From Bog-473 sp963745175 (GTDB lineage Bacteria > Actinomycetota > Acidimicrobiia > Acidimicrobiales > RAAP-2): a stretch of DNA of 64,000 nt. How positions within the stretch are numbered: the stretch's first letter is position 1; each line of letters starts with the position of its first letter. A model generated the notes under the pieces. It had not been told where the DNA came from. It worked only from the letters and a program-made list of their open reading frames with translations, and searched no databases. The stretch spans positions 310,001 through 374,000 of the forward strand of contig CAVUWK010000004.1 of assembly GCA_963745175.1 (NCBI GenBank), written 5' to 3'. A program made the position numbers and the translations under genes. Below are positions 43,422-51,737 of the stretch, piece after piece.

Positions 43422-43851
43422 ACGCAGCCGCGTTCGGGACGCGGGTCCGGAACTTCGGACCGCGATGCCAGATGACATCGCCGGCGTGCTGGCCTTGTGG
43501 CAGGAGGCGGCGGCGCCCACCTCCACCGACTCGGCCGACGCGCTGACCGGTCTCCTGCTCCGCGACCCTGGCGCGCTGATCGTGGCCGAGGCGGACGGCA
43601 ACATCGTCGGCTCGGTCATCGCCGGGTGGGACGGCTGGCGAGGCTCCGTCTACCGGTTGGCCGTGGCGCCGGACTGTCGCGGCCACGGGCTCGGGCGGGC
43701 GCTCCTGCGGGCCGCAGAGGACCACCTGGCTGAGTTCGGGGCGCGCCGGTCCCACGCCATCGTCGTCGGGACGGATGCACGTGCCGTGGCCTTCTGGGGG
43801 GCGACGGACTGGGAGCACCAGAGCGAGCAGCTCCGCTTCGTCAAGGGCTGA
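43414..43851 (+). CDS. GNAT-family N-acetyltransferase
   Basis: 145 residues. The acetyl-CoA motif appears as Y-R-L-A-V-A-P-D-C-R-G-H-G-L-G-R-A-L-L, preceded by the beta-strand G-N-I-V-G-S-V-I-A-G. The C-terminus has A-V-A-F-W-G-A-T-D-W. It is related to small RimI/YpeA-like acetyltransferases; the target is unknown. It is translated from inside the methyltransferase end, so the two are coupled. It converges with mftF. Confidence 0.85.
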   Translation: MAERSRVRDAGPELRTAMPDDIAGVLALWQEAAAPTSTDSADALTGLLLRDPGALIVAEADGNIVGSVIAGWDGWRGSVYRLAVAPDCRGHGLGRALLRAAEDHLAEFGARRSHAIVVGTDARAVAFWGATDWEHQSEQLRFVKG

Positions 43852-43940
43852 CGGAAGCTCGAGCCCGCCGTCGAATTCCCCGACTGGTGGTGGGCGGTCG
43901 AGATCGTGGGCTCCGGGCTGCCGTAGACGTGGCCGAGCAC

Positions 43941-45430
43941 TCAGCCCTTCTCGACCGGCACCTGCCGCAGCTCGTCGCGCAGCGTGCCCGGGGACCAGAC
44001 GCGGGAACGCCACGAGATGCGCGGGATGAGGGGCACGATTGTCCGCTCGCGGGCGCAGCCGACCCACACGCCCGCGCCGTAGGCGACGTCGTCCGCCACG
44101 TGCAGGGCTGTGGCGCGCACCGGGTCCGATTCGTCGCGGTCGGCCGCCCATTCGCCGACCGCAGGGAGGAGCAGCGCGAGCGCGGAGGCCCGCCGCGTGC
44201 GGCGGAAGGCCAGCCCGAGCACGAGCGCAGGCGACCACGCCCGCGCCAGCGACCCGAGAGCCGGCATCGCCGCGCGGGTCGTGCCGCCTCCCGCGATGTG
44301 CGCGGCTACGGTCACGGGGTCGCGCACGAGGCCCCGGAGACGCCGAGCCAGGACCGCCACGGATGCCGCCAGGACGGCCTGAGCCAGCAAAGGGCGGCGG
44401 GCCCAGGCAAGCGTCCACACCGCCAGCGACCAGCCGGAGACGTGGACGGGCGCCAGCGCGTCCCCGTGGCGCCGTGCCAATGGTGCAGCCGTCGTCCCGT
44501 AGAAGGCCCGCCGAGCCAGGAACGACCCCAGGGTGGTCGGCCCGTCGTGCGCAACGGTGCTCGCCGGCTCGTAGCGGACGTCCCAGCCGCCCTCTGCGAG
44601 TCGCCACACCAGGTCGACGTCCTCACCGCCGCGCAGCGCCGCGTCGAAGAGATCGGGACCGGTTGCCGCGTCGACACGGACCACGATCGCTGCGCTCGGC
44701 ACGAAGGAGATGCGGCCGCCGGGGCGGACCGGTCCGGCCTGGTGGCCCCGGTCCAGCGACGACGCGGCACGATCGGGGAGCGTCCGTCCGCCCGGCGTCC
44801 GGCGACCTGCACGATGCGCGGCGCCACGGCGGCGACCAGGGGGTCGTCGAAATGGCCCAGGAGCGGTCCGAGCCAGCCGTCCCTCGGCACGCAGTCCGAG
44901 TCCACGAAGGCGACGAGCGCGCTGTCGACGCCGGCCAGCCCCGCGTTCCGCGCTCCGGCCGGCCCGACGTTGGCCGCCAGCCCGACGAAGCGCGCGCCGT
45001 GTCGCTCGGCGATCTCCTTGGTGGTGCTCGCAGCGGCCGACGCGTCGTCCACGACGATGCAGTCCAACCCTTGTAACGCGCCGAGCACACGGTCAAGCTG
45101 CGCGGGACGGTCGCGCACCGGCACCACAACCGTCACGTCCCGGGTTCCGAGGGCGCCGTCGTCGCCGGGCCGCGGGGTGAACGCGCCCGAGGAGACCAGG
45201 CGGCGCGCCAGCAGCTGGGCCGGTCGCCCCGACCCCACTGGCGCGCCGGCCTTCCAGCGTTCCACCAGCCGCCGGGCCCGCTCGGAAATCCGGAAGAGGC
45301 GGAGCGGGCTGCCCCCGAGGAGCACGGTGCCACCGTCGAATTCCTGCGTCGACGCGTCCTCGCGCAAGGAGAAGGATCCCGGCAGGGGGGTGGACGCCCG
45401 GGGGGGCGCGGGCCGCAGCGCGGAAGGCAT
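43941..45430 (-). CDS. mftF: mycofactocin glycosyltransferase MftF, one frameshift
   Basis: About 495 residues after repair. The N-terminal F-D-G-G-T-V-L-L-G-G-S-P-L-R-L-F is typical of MftF. The GT2 domain has V-T-V-V-V-P-V-R-D-R, I-V-V-D-D-A-S and F-V-D-S-D-C-V-P (DxD-like). The second part contains G-G-E-D-V-D-L-V-W-R-L and hydrophobic segments. Frames join near 44775-44778, where one base is missing from a G-run (C-run on the coding strand), giving R-S-P-D-R-A-A-S-S-L. MftF adds a beta-1,4-glucose chain to premycofactocin. It lies divergent from mftA, so the two share a short control region. The ATG at 45430 is a best guess. Confidence 0.85.
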
Positions 45431-45488
45431 CCCGAGGGCGCTGGGCTGGGGCACCGTCCAATCTTGGCAGTCCGGGGCCGGGGATAGG

Positions 45489-45504
45489 CTGGGCGCCTGC
45501 CCAG
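45489..45504 (+). promoter_or_regulatory. hairpin/dyad just before the mftA ribosome-binding site
   Basis: CTGGGC-GCCT-GCCCAG, a perfect 6-bp stem ending one base before AGAGGAGG of mftA. It could be a protein-binding dyad in the mftF/mftA divergent region or an RNA structure controlling access to the ribosome-binding site. Confidence 0.5.
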
Positions 45505-45515
45505 AGGAGGTCGGG

Positions 45516-45626
45516 ATGCTGGCTGAGGACCAAGACACCCAGGACGTCGAGGAACTGTCCGAAGAGGACGTCGACGAGCTCCTGGTGGAAGAGGTCTCCA
45601 TCGACGGGATGTGCGGCGTCTATTGA
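45516..45626 (+). CDS. mftA: mycofactocin precursor peptide MftA
   Basis: 36 residues, very acidic leader (M-L-A-E-D-Q-D-T-Q-D, then E-E-L-S-E-E-D-V-D-E-L-L) and the invariant C-terminal core I-D-G-M-C-G-V-Y. MftC modifies the terminal Val-Tyr, which after MftE cleavage becomes the redox cofactor. The ATG follows GGAGG by 6 nt. Its TGA stop overlaps the TTG start of mftB. Confidence 0.97.
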   Translation: MLAEDQDTQDVEELSEEDVDELLVEEVSIDGMCGVY

Positions 45627-45916
45627 GCGTCACCTCGACGCAGCCCGCGGGGGTCGCGTTCACAGTCGAGCAGGCCTGGCAGCTCAACCCGCAGGTCGCG
45701 TTGCGCGACGAGTCGTTCGGCGCGCTGGCCTACCACTATGGAAATCGGCGGCTCGTGTTCCTCAAGTCGCGCACGCTGGTCGAGCTGGTGTCGACCTTGC
45801 ACGAGTACCCCAGCGCCGCCGCCGCCATCGGCGCGGTCGTGCCCGAAGGCCAGCACGCGTCGTACCAGCGGGCCCTGGCCCGCCTCGCTGCCTCGGGGGT
45901 GATCGATGCCCGCTGA
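45623..45916 (+). CDS. mftB: mycofactocin RiPP chaperone MftB
   Basis: 97 residues from TTG 45623 (TTGA overlap with the mftA stop); GTG 45611 is the longer alternative. It is a RiPP-recognition-element-like fold that binds the MftA leader and presents it to MftC. The conserved L-N-P-Q-V-A-L-R-D-E-S-F-G-A-L-A-Y-H-Y and K-S-R-T-L-V-E-L-V segments are present. The end overlaps mftC by 11 nt. Confidence 0.93.
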   Translation: MSVTSTQPAGVAFTVEQAWQLNPQVALRDESFGALAYHYGNRRLVFLKSRTLVELVSTLHEYPSAAAAIGAVVPEGQHASYQRALARLAASGVIDAR

Positions 45917-47066
45917 CACGGCACCGCTCCCGCTGAAGGAACAATTCAGCCGCGGTCTCGATGCGCCCATCTGCCTCACCTGGGAGCTCACCTACGCCTG
46001 CAACCTCGCCTGCGTGCACTGCCTCAGCTCCTCCGGCCGCCGCGACCCGAACGAGCTCACGCCGGCCGAGGCCCGCGGCATTGTCGACGACATGGTCGAC
46101 CTCAAGGTCTTCTACGTCAACATTGGCGGAGGCGAGCCCATGTTGCGTCCGGACTTCTTCGACCTGGTCTCCTACGCGGTCGACCGCCGGGTCGGGGTCA
46201 AGTTCTCCACCAACGGGACCCGGCTCTCGCCCGAGCGGGCCCGACAACTCGCCGCCCTCGACTACCTCGACGTGCAGATCAGCATCGACGGCGCCACCGC
46301 GCCCACCAACGATGCCGTGCGAGGCGACGGGTCCTTCGCCGCAGCCCGAACCGCCATGGACAACCTCGCCTCAGCCGACTTCGGGCCGTTCAAGATCAGC
46401 GTCGTCATCACCCGCCAGAACGTGGACGAGCTCGATGCGCTGGCCGCCATCGCGGACTCTTACGGCGCCCAGCTGCGGCTGACGCGCCTCCGCCCCTCGG
46501 GCCGGGCCGTCGACACCTGGGACGCGCTGCACCCGACGGCGGCCCAGCAGCGCGCGCTGTACCACTGGCTGATCGAACGCCCCGGGGTGCTGACGGGCGA
46601 CTCCTTCTTCCATCTCTCGGCGCTGGGCGAGCCGCTCGACGGCTTGAACCTCTGCGGCGCCGGGCGGGTCGTCTGCCTCATCGACCCCGTTGGTGACGTC
46701 TACGCCTGCCCCTTCGTCATCGACCGCCAGTTCCTGGCCGGCAACGTGCGCGACCAAGGGGGCTTTCCCACCGTCTGGCGAGACTCGGCGCTGTTCACCT
46801 CGCTGCGCGAGCCGCAGAGCGCGGGGGCCTGCGCGTCGTGCGGCTCGTTCGACGCCTGCCGCGGCGGCTGCATGGCGGCCAAGTTCTTCACCGGCCTGCC
46901 GCTCGACGGGCCGGATCCCGAGTGCGTGCACGGGCACGGCGAGGCGGCGCTGGCGGCGTTGGACCAGCGCCCGCAGTCGGCGCTCGGCCACTCCAAGGTC
47001 GCCCGGGACGGGACGCCGATCCCGGTGCCCACGCCCGTCCGCTTCCGCTCGCCGGCCCGCACCTGA
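45906..47066 (+). CDS. mftC: mycofactocin radical SAM maturase MftC
   Basis: 386 residues. The radical SAM cluster motif C-N-L-A-C-V-H-C is near residue 36. The SAM-binding G-G-G-E-P is near 76. A C-terminal SPASM domain carries C-G, V-C-L-I-D-P-V-G-D-V-Y-A-C-P, C-A-S-C-G-S-F-D-A-C-R-G-G-C and a last Cys in P-E-C-V-H-G, enough for two auxiliary clusters. It decarboxylates the C-terminal Tyr of MftA and then forms a Val-Tyr crosslink. It is intact, with no frame break, in the middle of the mft operon. Confidence 0.96.
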   Translation: MPADTAPLPLKEQFSRGLDAPICLTWELTYACNLACVHCLSSSGRRDPNELTPAEARGIVDDMVDLKVFYVNIGGGEPMLRPDFFDLVSYAVDRRVGVKFSTNGTRLSPERARQLAALDYLDVQISIDGATAPTNDAVRGDGSFAAARTAMDNLASADFGPFKISVVITRQNVDELDALAAIADSYGAQLRLTRLRPSGRAVDTWDALHPTAAQQRALYHWLIERPGVLTGDSFFHLSALGEPLDGLNLCGAGRVVCLIDPVGDVYACPFVIDRQFLAGNVRDQGGFPTVWRDSALFTSLREPQSAGACASCGSFDACRGGCMAAKFFTGLPLDGPDPECVHGHGEAALAALDQRPQSALGHSKVARDGTPIPVPTPVRFRSPART

Positions 47067-47070
47067 GGCC

Positions 47071-47754
47071 GTGGAGCTCGCCGCCGCCACCTGGCCCCAG
47101 GTGGAGGTCACCGGGGGGCGCACGGTGTTGGCGGTGCCGCTGGGGTCGCTCGAACAGCACGGGCCCCACCTCCCGCTCGACACGGATACCCGCATCGCCG
47201 TGGCGGTGGCCGCGGGGCTGGCGGCGCGTTACGTCGGCGTGACAGTGGCGCCAGCCGTGGCCTACGGGGCCAGCGGCGAGCACGCGGACTTCCCCGGCAC
47301 GCTCCTGGTCGGGCACGAGGTGCTGGCCGACCTGCTCGTCGAACTGGTGCGCTCCGCCCGCCGCTCCTTTGCCGGCGTGGTGCTCGTCAACGCCCACGGC
47401 GGCAACGAGGTCGCGCTGGCCGCCGTGCAGCGCCGCTGCGCGGCCGAGGGGGACGATGTACTCGCGTGGCGCGCCACGACGGTGGGTGGTGACGCGCACG
47501 CAGGCCGGACCGAGACGTCCCTGCTGCTGGCCATCGATGCCGCGGCCGTGCGCCTCGACCTGGCCGAGCCCGGCTGCACCGAGCCCCTCGCCACGCTGCT
47601 GCCCCGTCTGCACGCCGAAGGGGTGCGGCCGGTATCGTCCAACGGCGTGTTGGGCGATCCCACGGGTGCGAGCGCCGAGGAGGGCCGAACGCTCCTCGAC
47701 GCCCTGGTGAGCGACCTGGCCTCGGCGGTGTCGTCACACTGGTCGGTGTCGTGA
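47071..47754 (+). CDS. mftE: mycofactocin precursor peptidase MftE (creatininase family)
   Basis: 227 residues from GTG 47071, 4 nt after the mftC stop. Creatininase-fold metal ligands are visible in L-E-Q-H-G-P-H-L-P-L-D-T-D, G-E-H-A-D-F-P-G-T and V-N-A-H-G-G-N-E. It cleaves the modified MftA to release the Val-Tyr-derived AHDP. The 3' end overlaps the SDR start by 4 nt (GTGA). Confidence 0.94.
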   Translation: MELAAATWPQVEVTGGRTVLAVPLGSLEQHGPHLPLDTDTRIAVAVAAGLAARYVGVTVAPAVAYGASGEHADFPGTLLVGHEVLADLLVELVRSARRSFAGVVLVNAHGGNEVALAAVQRRCAAEGDDVLAWRATTVGGDAHAGRTETSLLLAIDAAAVRLDLAEPGCTEPLATLLPRLHAEGVRPVSSNGVLGDPTGASAEEGRTLLDALVSDLASAVSSHWSVS

Positions 47755-48536
47755 GCCCGGCCGCCGTCGTCACTGGCGCGGCGCGGGGCATCGGCGCCGC
47801 AACCGTCGATCTGCTCGTGGCCGCCGGCTGGCATGTGGTGGCGGTGGACCGGTGTGCCGACGATCCGGCCATCGACTACGCCCTTGGCAGCAAGGCAGAC
47901 CTGGAGGGAATGGCCAGACGCCACGGTACCGCCGTGCGCGCCATGGTGGGCGACGTGCGCAGCCCGTCGGACATGCGCGCCGCAGTCGATGAGGCCCTCC
48001 GCCATTTCGGTGGCCTGCAGGCGGCCGTCGCCGCGGCCGGCGTGATCAGCGGCGGCCCGCCCCTGTGGGAGACGGCCGATGCCCAGTGGGATGCGCAGTT
48101 CGAGGTCAACGTCAACGGGGTGCGCCATCTCGCCGCCGCCGCCGTGCCGGCCTTGCTGGAGGCACCCGCGCCGCGCCAGGGCCGGGTCGTCGCCGTGGCC
48201 TCGGCGGCCGGGTTGCTCGGGCTGCCGCGCCTGGGCGCCTATAGCGCGTCAAAGCACGCGGTGATCGGGCTGATGCGCTCTCTGGCTGCCGACCTGGCCG
48301 GCACCGGCATCACCGCCAACGCGGTGTGCCCCGGCTCAACCCGCGGACCGATGCTCGACGCGTCGGCCGCCGTCTACGGCCTGTCCTCGCCGGAGGAATT
48401 CGCCAGCCACCAGCTGGTCGAGCGCCTCCTCGAGCCGGCGGAGCCCGCCGCGCTGATCGCCTGGCTGTGCGGACCCGGCTCCGGGGGCGTGACCGGGGCG
48501 GCGCTCCCGGTCGACGGCGGCATGACCACCTCATAG
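47751..48536 (+). CDS. mycofactocin-coupled SDR oxidoreductase
   Basis: 261 residues. The cofactor motif T-G-A-A-R-G-I-G lies at the N-terminus. An inserted stretch of about 15 residues between the second strand and helix (D-Y-A-L-G-S-K-A-D-L-E-G-M-A-R-R) is typical of mycofactocin-associated SDRs and helps hide the bound NAD. The catalytic S-A-A and Y-S-A-S-K are present, and the C-terminus is L-P-V-D-G-G-M. It probably depends on mycofactocin to reoxidise its fixed NADH. It is translationally coupled to mftE. Confidence 0.9.
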   Translation: MSPAAVVTGAARGIGAATVDLLVAAGWHVVAVDRCADDPAIDYALGSKADLEGMARRHGTAVRAMVGDVRSPSDMRAAVDEALRHFGGLQAAVAAAGVISGGPPLWETADAQWDAQFEVNVNGVRHLAAAAVPALLEAPAPRQGRVVAVASAAGLLGLPRLGAYSASKHAVIGLMRSLAADLAGTGITANAVCPGSTRGPMLDASAAVYGLSSPEEFASHQLVERLLEPAEPAALIAWLCGPGSGGVTGAALPVDGGMTTS

Positions 48537-48557
48537 GAAGAAGACGGGAGAAAACGC

Positions 48558-48824
48558 ATGGCCGAGTGCACCCATCTGGACCAGATGGCCGACGTCGAGC
48601 CGCAGACACCCAACGGGTGCGGCGAGTGCATGAAGGTGGGCGACCGCTGGGTGCACCTGCGCCTGTGCCTGTCGTGCGGGGAGGTCAACTGCTGCGATTC
48701 CTCCCCCAACAAGCACGCCACGAGGCACTTCCACGCGTCGGGCCACCCGCTCATCCAGTCCTTCCAGCCCGGTGAGGACTGGATCTGGTGCTACGTCGAC
48801 GAGCTCGCCGTGGAGCCCGGCTAG
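48558..48824 (+). CDS. UBP-type zinc finger protein in the mft operon
   Basis: 88 residues, almost entirely one ZnF-UBP domain. It carries C-T-H, G-C-G-E-C, W-V-H-L-R-L-C-L-S-C-G-E-V-N-C-C-D, and H-A-T-R-H-F-H-A-S-G-H-P, with the expected Cys/His ligands. In eukaryotes this fold binds the free C-terminus of ubiquitin; in bacteria its role is unknown. GGGAG lies 8 nt before the ATG. Only 21 nt separate it from the mycofactocin SDR, so it should be in the mft transcript. A role as binder of a peptide C-terminus, such as MftA, is speculation. Confidence 0.9.
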   Translation: MAECTHLDQMADVEPQTPNGCGECMKVGDRWVHLRLCLSCGEVNCCDSSPNKHATRHFHASGHPLIQSFQPGEDWIWCYVDELAVEPG

Positions 48825-48936
48825 AGCGAGCCGCTCCGCCAAACGTTATTTCGGATTGTCCAACCGGTACTCGAAGATCCCGGTCGATCGCTCGGTCAGA
48901 TGCGCCCAGACACGTCGGGCCACGCTGCGTGGGAAC

Positions 48937-49809
48937 TCAACCGGCGACGAGCCGAACACCGTCACCGTCGAACGTGATGGTCATGCCCTCGCTCGCCAAG
49001 CAAACCCGATCTTCCGCCGATGGCCAGATCTTACGAGCTTCGGTTATGAGCTCTTCGAGCTCGTTGTCGGTGTGGTACGGGTCGTGGTGGAACAACACCA
49101 GGTTCCGAGCGCCCGCCTTGTCTGCGAACTCCATTGCGTCGGCGATCCCCGAATGTCCCCAGCCGACGTGTGCACCGTACTCGTGGTCGCGATATTGAGC
49201 GTCGTGCAAGAGGACATCGGCATCGCGCGCGATGTCGTAACCGCTCATCCACTCAGGGGCGAGCGAATGCAACTCGGTGCCGAGCGAGGGCTCGTGATCC
49301 GGGAGGTAAACCAACGCCTGTCCATGCTCCTCGATCCGGTAGCCGACGGTCGGACCTTGGTGCTGCACCTTGCCTGATCGCATCGTTGCCGAGCCGATGG
49401 AGAGGGCTTCTTCGGGCGCGTCATGGAACGTCAGTTGGGCGGGGACATCGTCGAGGTGGACCGGGAACAGCGGAGGAGAGAGATACATCGCGATCCGTTC
49501 GGAGAGTGATTGAACCGGAGACGGTGGACCCCAGATGTGAATTCGGACGTTGGGATCGAACAGCGGCCGGAAGAACCCGAGGCCCTGCAAGTGGTCAAGA
49601 TGGAGATGGCTGAGCAGGATGTGCAGTTCAGGGCACGGAGCCTTTTGCAAGAGGACGCCCAGCGGGCGTATCCCGGTGCCGGCGTCGAGCACAAGGACCT
49701 CTCCGCTGGAAAGCCGGACCTCAACGCACGATGTGTTGCCGCCGTACTTGACGGTATCCGGGCCTGGCGCGGCGACCGAGCCACGGCATCCCCATACGCG
49801 CGCCTCCAT
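48937..49809 (-). CDS. MBL-fold metallo-hydrolase
   Basis: 290 residues. It begins M-E-A-R-V-W-G-C-R-G-S, typical of the cyclic-nucleotide-phosphodiesterase/PhnP-like MBL group. Zinc motif: S-H-L-H-L-D-H-L, then L-P-D-H-E-P, L-L-H-D-A-Q-Y, W-G-H-S and L-F-H-H-D-P. All key residues are present. It may hydrolyse a cyclic nucleotide or phosphodiester; two adenylate cyclases occur elsewhere in the window but a link is unproven. The ATG shares one base with the upstream PAS gene stop (TGATG). Confidence 0.88.
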   Translation of the reverse strand: MEARVWGCRGSVAAPGPDTVKYGGNTSCVEVRLSSGEVLVLDAGTGIRPLGVLLQKAPCPELHILLSHLHLDHLQGLGFFRPLFDPNVRIHIWGPPSPVQSLSERIAMYLSPPLFPVHLDDVPAQLTFHDAPEEALSIGSATMRSGKVQHQGPTVGYRIEEHGQALVYLPDHEPSLGTELHSLAPEWMSGYDIARDADVLLHDAQYRDHEYGAHVGWGHSGIADAMEFADKAGARNLVLFHHDPYHTDNELEELITEARKIWPSAEDRVCLASEGMTITFDGDGVRLVAG

Positions 49810-50236
49810 CAGGCGTCGTCTTCCTCGTCGCCCGCTTCCCAGAACACCGACACGACGCCGTGCATCTCGGCGGTCGAACCGAACAACGGATAGGCCGTCG
49901 CGTGCACGAGACGCTGGACGCCGTCGTAGCCGGTCGCGGCGAGCGTCCGGTGAGCGGGGCGACGTTCGAAAAAGGCGATTCCGGCGGGCGAGTCCCGGCG
50001 CCGGAGCGGCTGGTCGTCCAGAGTCTTGAGGTGCAGGACAGCGCCGAACTCCTCGGCCGGGATCTCGCCCATCTCGCCGAATGGCCTGCCGATGAGCAGC
50101 GCCGCAGCATCGTTGTAGAACACAAGCACCCCGCGGCGTCCATGAGGAACATCGGAGTGGCGAGGTTCGACGCCAGCTCTCGAGCGAGGATGAGCGGTAG
50201 GGGTTTCCCGCCGCCTGCCGGTGCGTCGTGGTCCAC
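49809..50236 (-). CDS. single PAS-domain protein, one frameshift
   Basis: About 142 residues after repair, starting V-D-H-D-A-P-A-G-G-G-K-P-L-P-L-I. A lone PAS sensor fold: L-A-T-P-M-F-L-M-D-A-A-G-V-L-V-F-Y-N-D-A-A-A, then G-R-P-F-G-E-M, and R-L-V-H-A-T-A-Y-P-L-F. The frame breaks at 50129-50132, where one base is missing from a G-run. Coupled to the MBL enzyme downstream, it probably senses a ligand, redox state or light and acts on that enzyme. Confidence 0.8.
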
Positions 50237-50243
50237 AACTCAG

Positions 50244-50272
50244 ATCGTTGCCGACCGCAAGCTTCGTTGCAA
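50244..50272 (-). promoter_or_regulatory. promoter of the PAS-MBL pair, possibly leaderless
   Basis: On the minus strand, TTGCAA (50272-50267) and AACGAT (50249-50244) with a 17-bp spacer. Transcription should begin near 50237, at or one base before the GTG start codon. The rest of the 138-bp gap to 50374 shows no other feature. Confidence 0.4.
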
Positions 50273-50374
50273 TAACGACCGCTCACGGTTTGGCCGAGAA
50301 ACTCGGTTCCGGCGATCTCCAGCCCCATGAACCGTTCCCCCGAAGGGCCTGATTCGTTTCGGTGACACCCCCGG

Positions 50375-51653
50375 CTAGGAGCTCTGCCCGTAGGTCGTGT
50401 CGCGTGACCCGGCGCGGCTCGACCCGACAGTCTTGACGGCGCGCCGCAGGTCGGCCACCAGCGCGGGCACGGTGGCGGCGCTGCCGGCGTGCACCGTGGC
50501 GTGGAGCGAGTCGGGCCGGTTCTGCCGGTCCAGATACCAGCCGTCGGCGGCGAGCCGCTCGCCCACCGCGAAGATGTCGAGGGCGGCCGGATCGCGCGGC
50601 GCCGAAGGCCAGCACGGTGGCCGGCGGGTCGCCGCGCACGGCCAGGCCCTCGATCGACTCCACGCCGGCCCGCAGCACCCGCGCCGCGTCGTGCGCGGTG
50701 CGGGTGAGCTCGAGGTAGCCGTCGCGGCCGATGTGCATGAGGGCCGCCCAGGCCGCGGCGACCGGCCCGGCGGGCCGGGTCCCGGCCATCGCCGTCGAGG
50801 CGTAGAACCCGCCCAGCCAGTCGGTGGTGACGAACAGCTGCATGCGGGCCAGCTCGTGCGTCCGGTAGAGGATCACCGAGACGCCCTTCGACGCGTAGCC
50901 GTACTTGTGCACGTCGGCCGACATGGACGTGACGCCGGGCAGCCGGAAGTCGAACGGCTCGTCCAGGCGGCCGAGCTCGGTCAGGAAGGGGAGGAGGAAC
51001 CCGCCCATGCAGGCGTCGACGTGGCACAGGATGCCGCGCTCGAGCGCCAGCGCGGCGATGTCGGCGATGGGATCGATGACACCCTGGGGGTACGTGGGGG
51101 CGGAGCCGACCACCATGATGGTCTCGTCGGTGCAGGCGTCGGCCAGCGCGCCGGCGCGGACCCGGAAGTCGGCGTCCACCGGGACACGCACCAGCTCGAC
51201 GTCGAAGTAGTCGGCCGCCTTGGTGAACGCCGCGTGCGCGCTCTCGGCGGCCACGACGCGCGGCCGCGCCATGCCGCGGGCGCGTCCCACGTCGCGGGCC
51301 GTCTTCACGGCCTGCAGCAGGCTCTCGGTGCCGCCCGAGGTCAGGTAGCCCTCGACGGCGCCACCGGCGGCGGGGTCGTCGGCGCCCAGCAGCGTGGCCG
51401 TGTTGGACACGATGTCGTGCTGCATGACGCCGATGCTCGGAAAGGCGAGGACATTGAGGCCGTTCTCGGCGCTGTAGAGCGCCAGCGCATCGGAGAGCAG
51501 CTCGTGGACGTCGTCGCCCGCCGAGTAGACGAGGCTGAAGACGCGGCCGCCCCGCCAGTCCTGGTCGTCCTGCTTCATGGTGATCAGCCGCTGCATCACC
51601 TCGTCGCGGGGGAGGCCCTGCGCGGGCATCGGCGTGTGGGGGAACGTGGCCAT
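50375..51653 (-). CDS. PLP-dependent decarboxylase/lyase (sphingosine-1-phosphate lyase-like), one frameshift
   Basis: About 425 residues. N-terminal G-L-P-R-D-E-V-M-Q-R-L, substrate-loop G-Y-L-T-S-G-G-T-E-S, H-V-D-A-C-M-G-G, and the PLP Lys in S-A-D-V-H-K-Y-G-Y. The C-terminal part, from D-I-F-A-V-G-E-R-L-A-A-D-G-W-Y-L-D-R-Q, is in another frame, with the break near 50595. It resembles aminotransferase-class-V/decarboxylase-II enzymes that cleave phosphorylated long-chain bases or decarboxylate amino acids. It is divergent from the LLM gene with 84 bp between starts. Confidence 0.85.
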
Positions 51654-51737
51654 GCCAACGTTCTTAGCCGAGCGACACCGCAAGATGTGCGGCGAAGCGG
51701 CGCCGGGTAGCTTGACCGCCATGCCGGGGGGTCCGAC

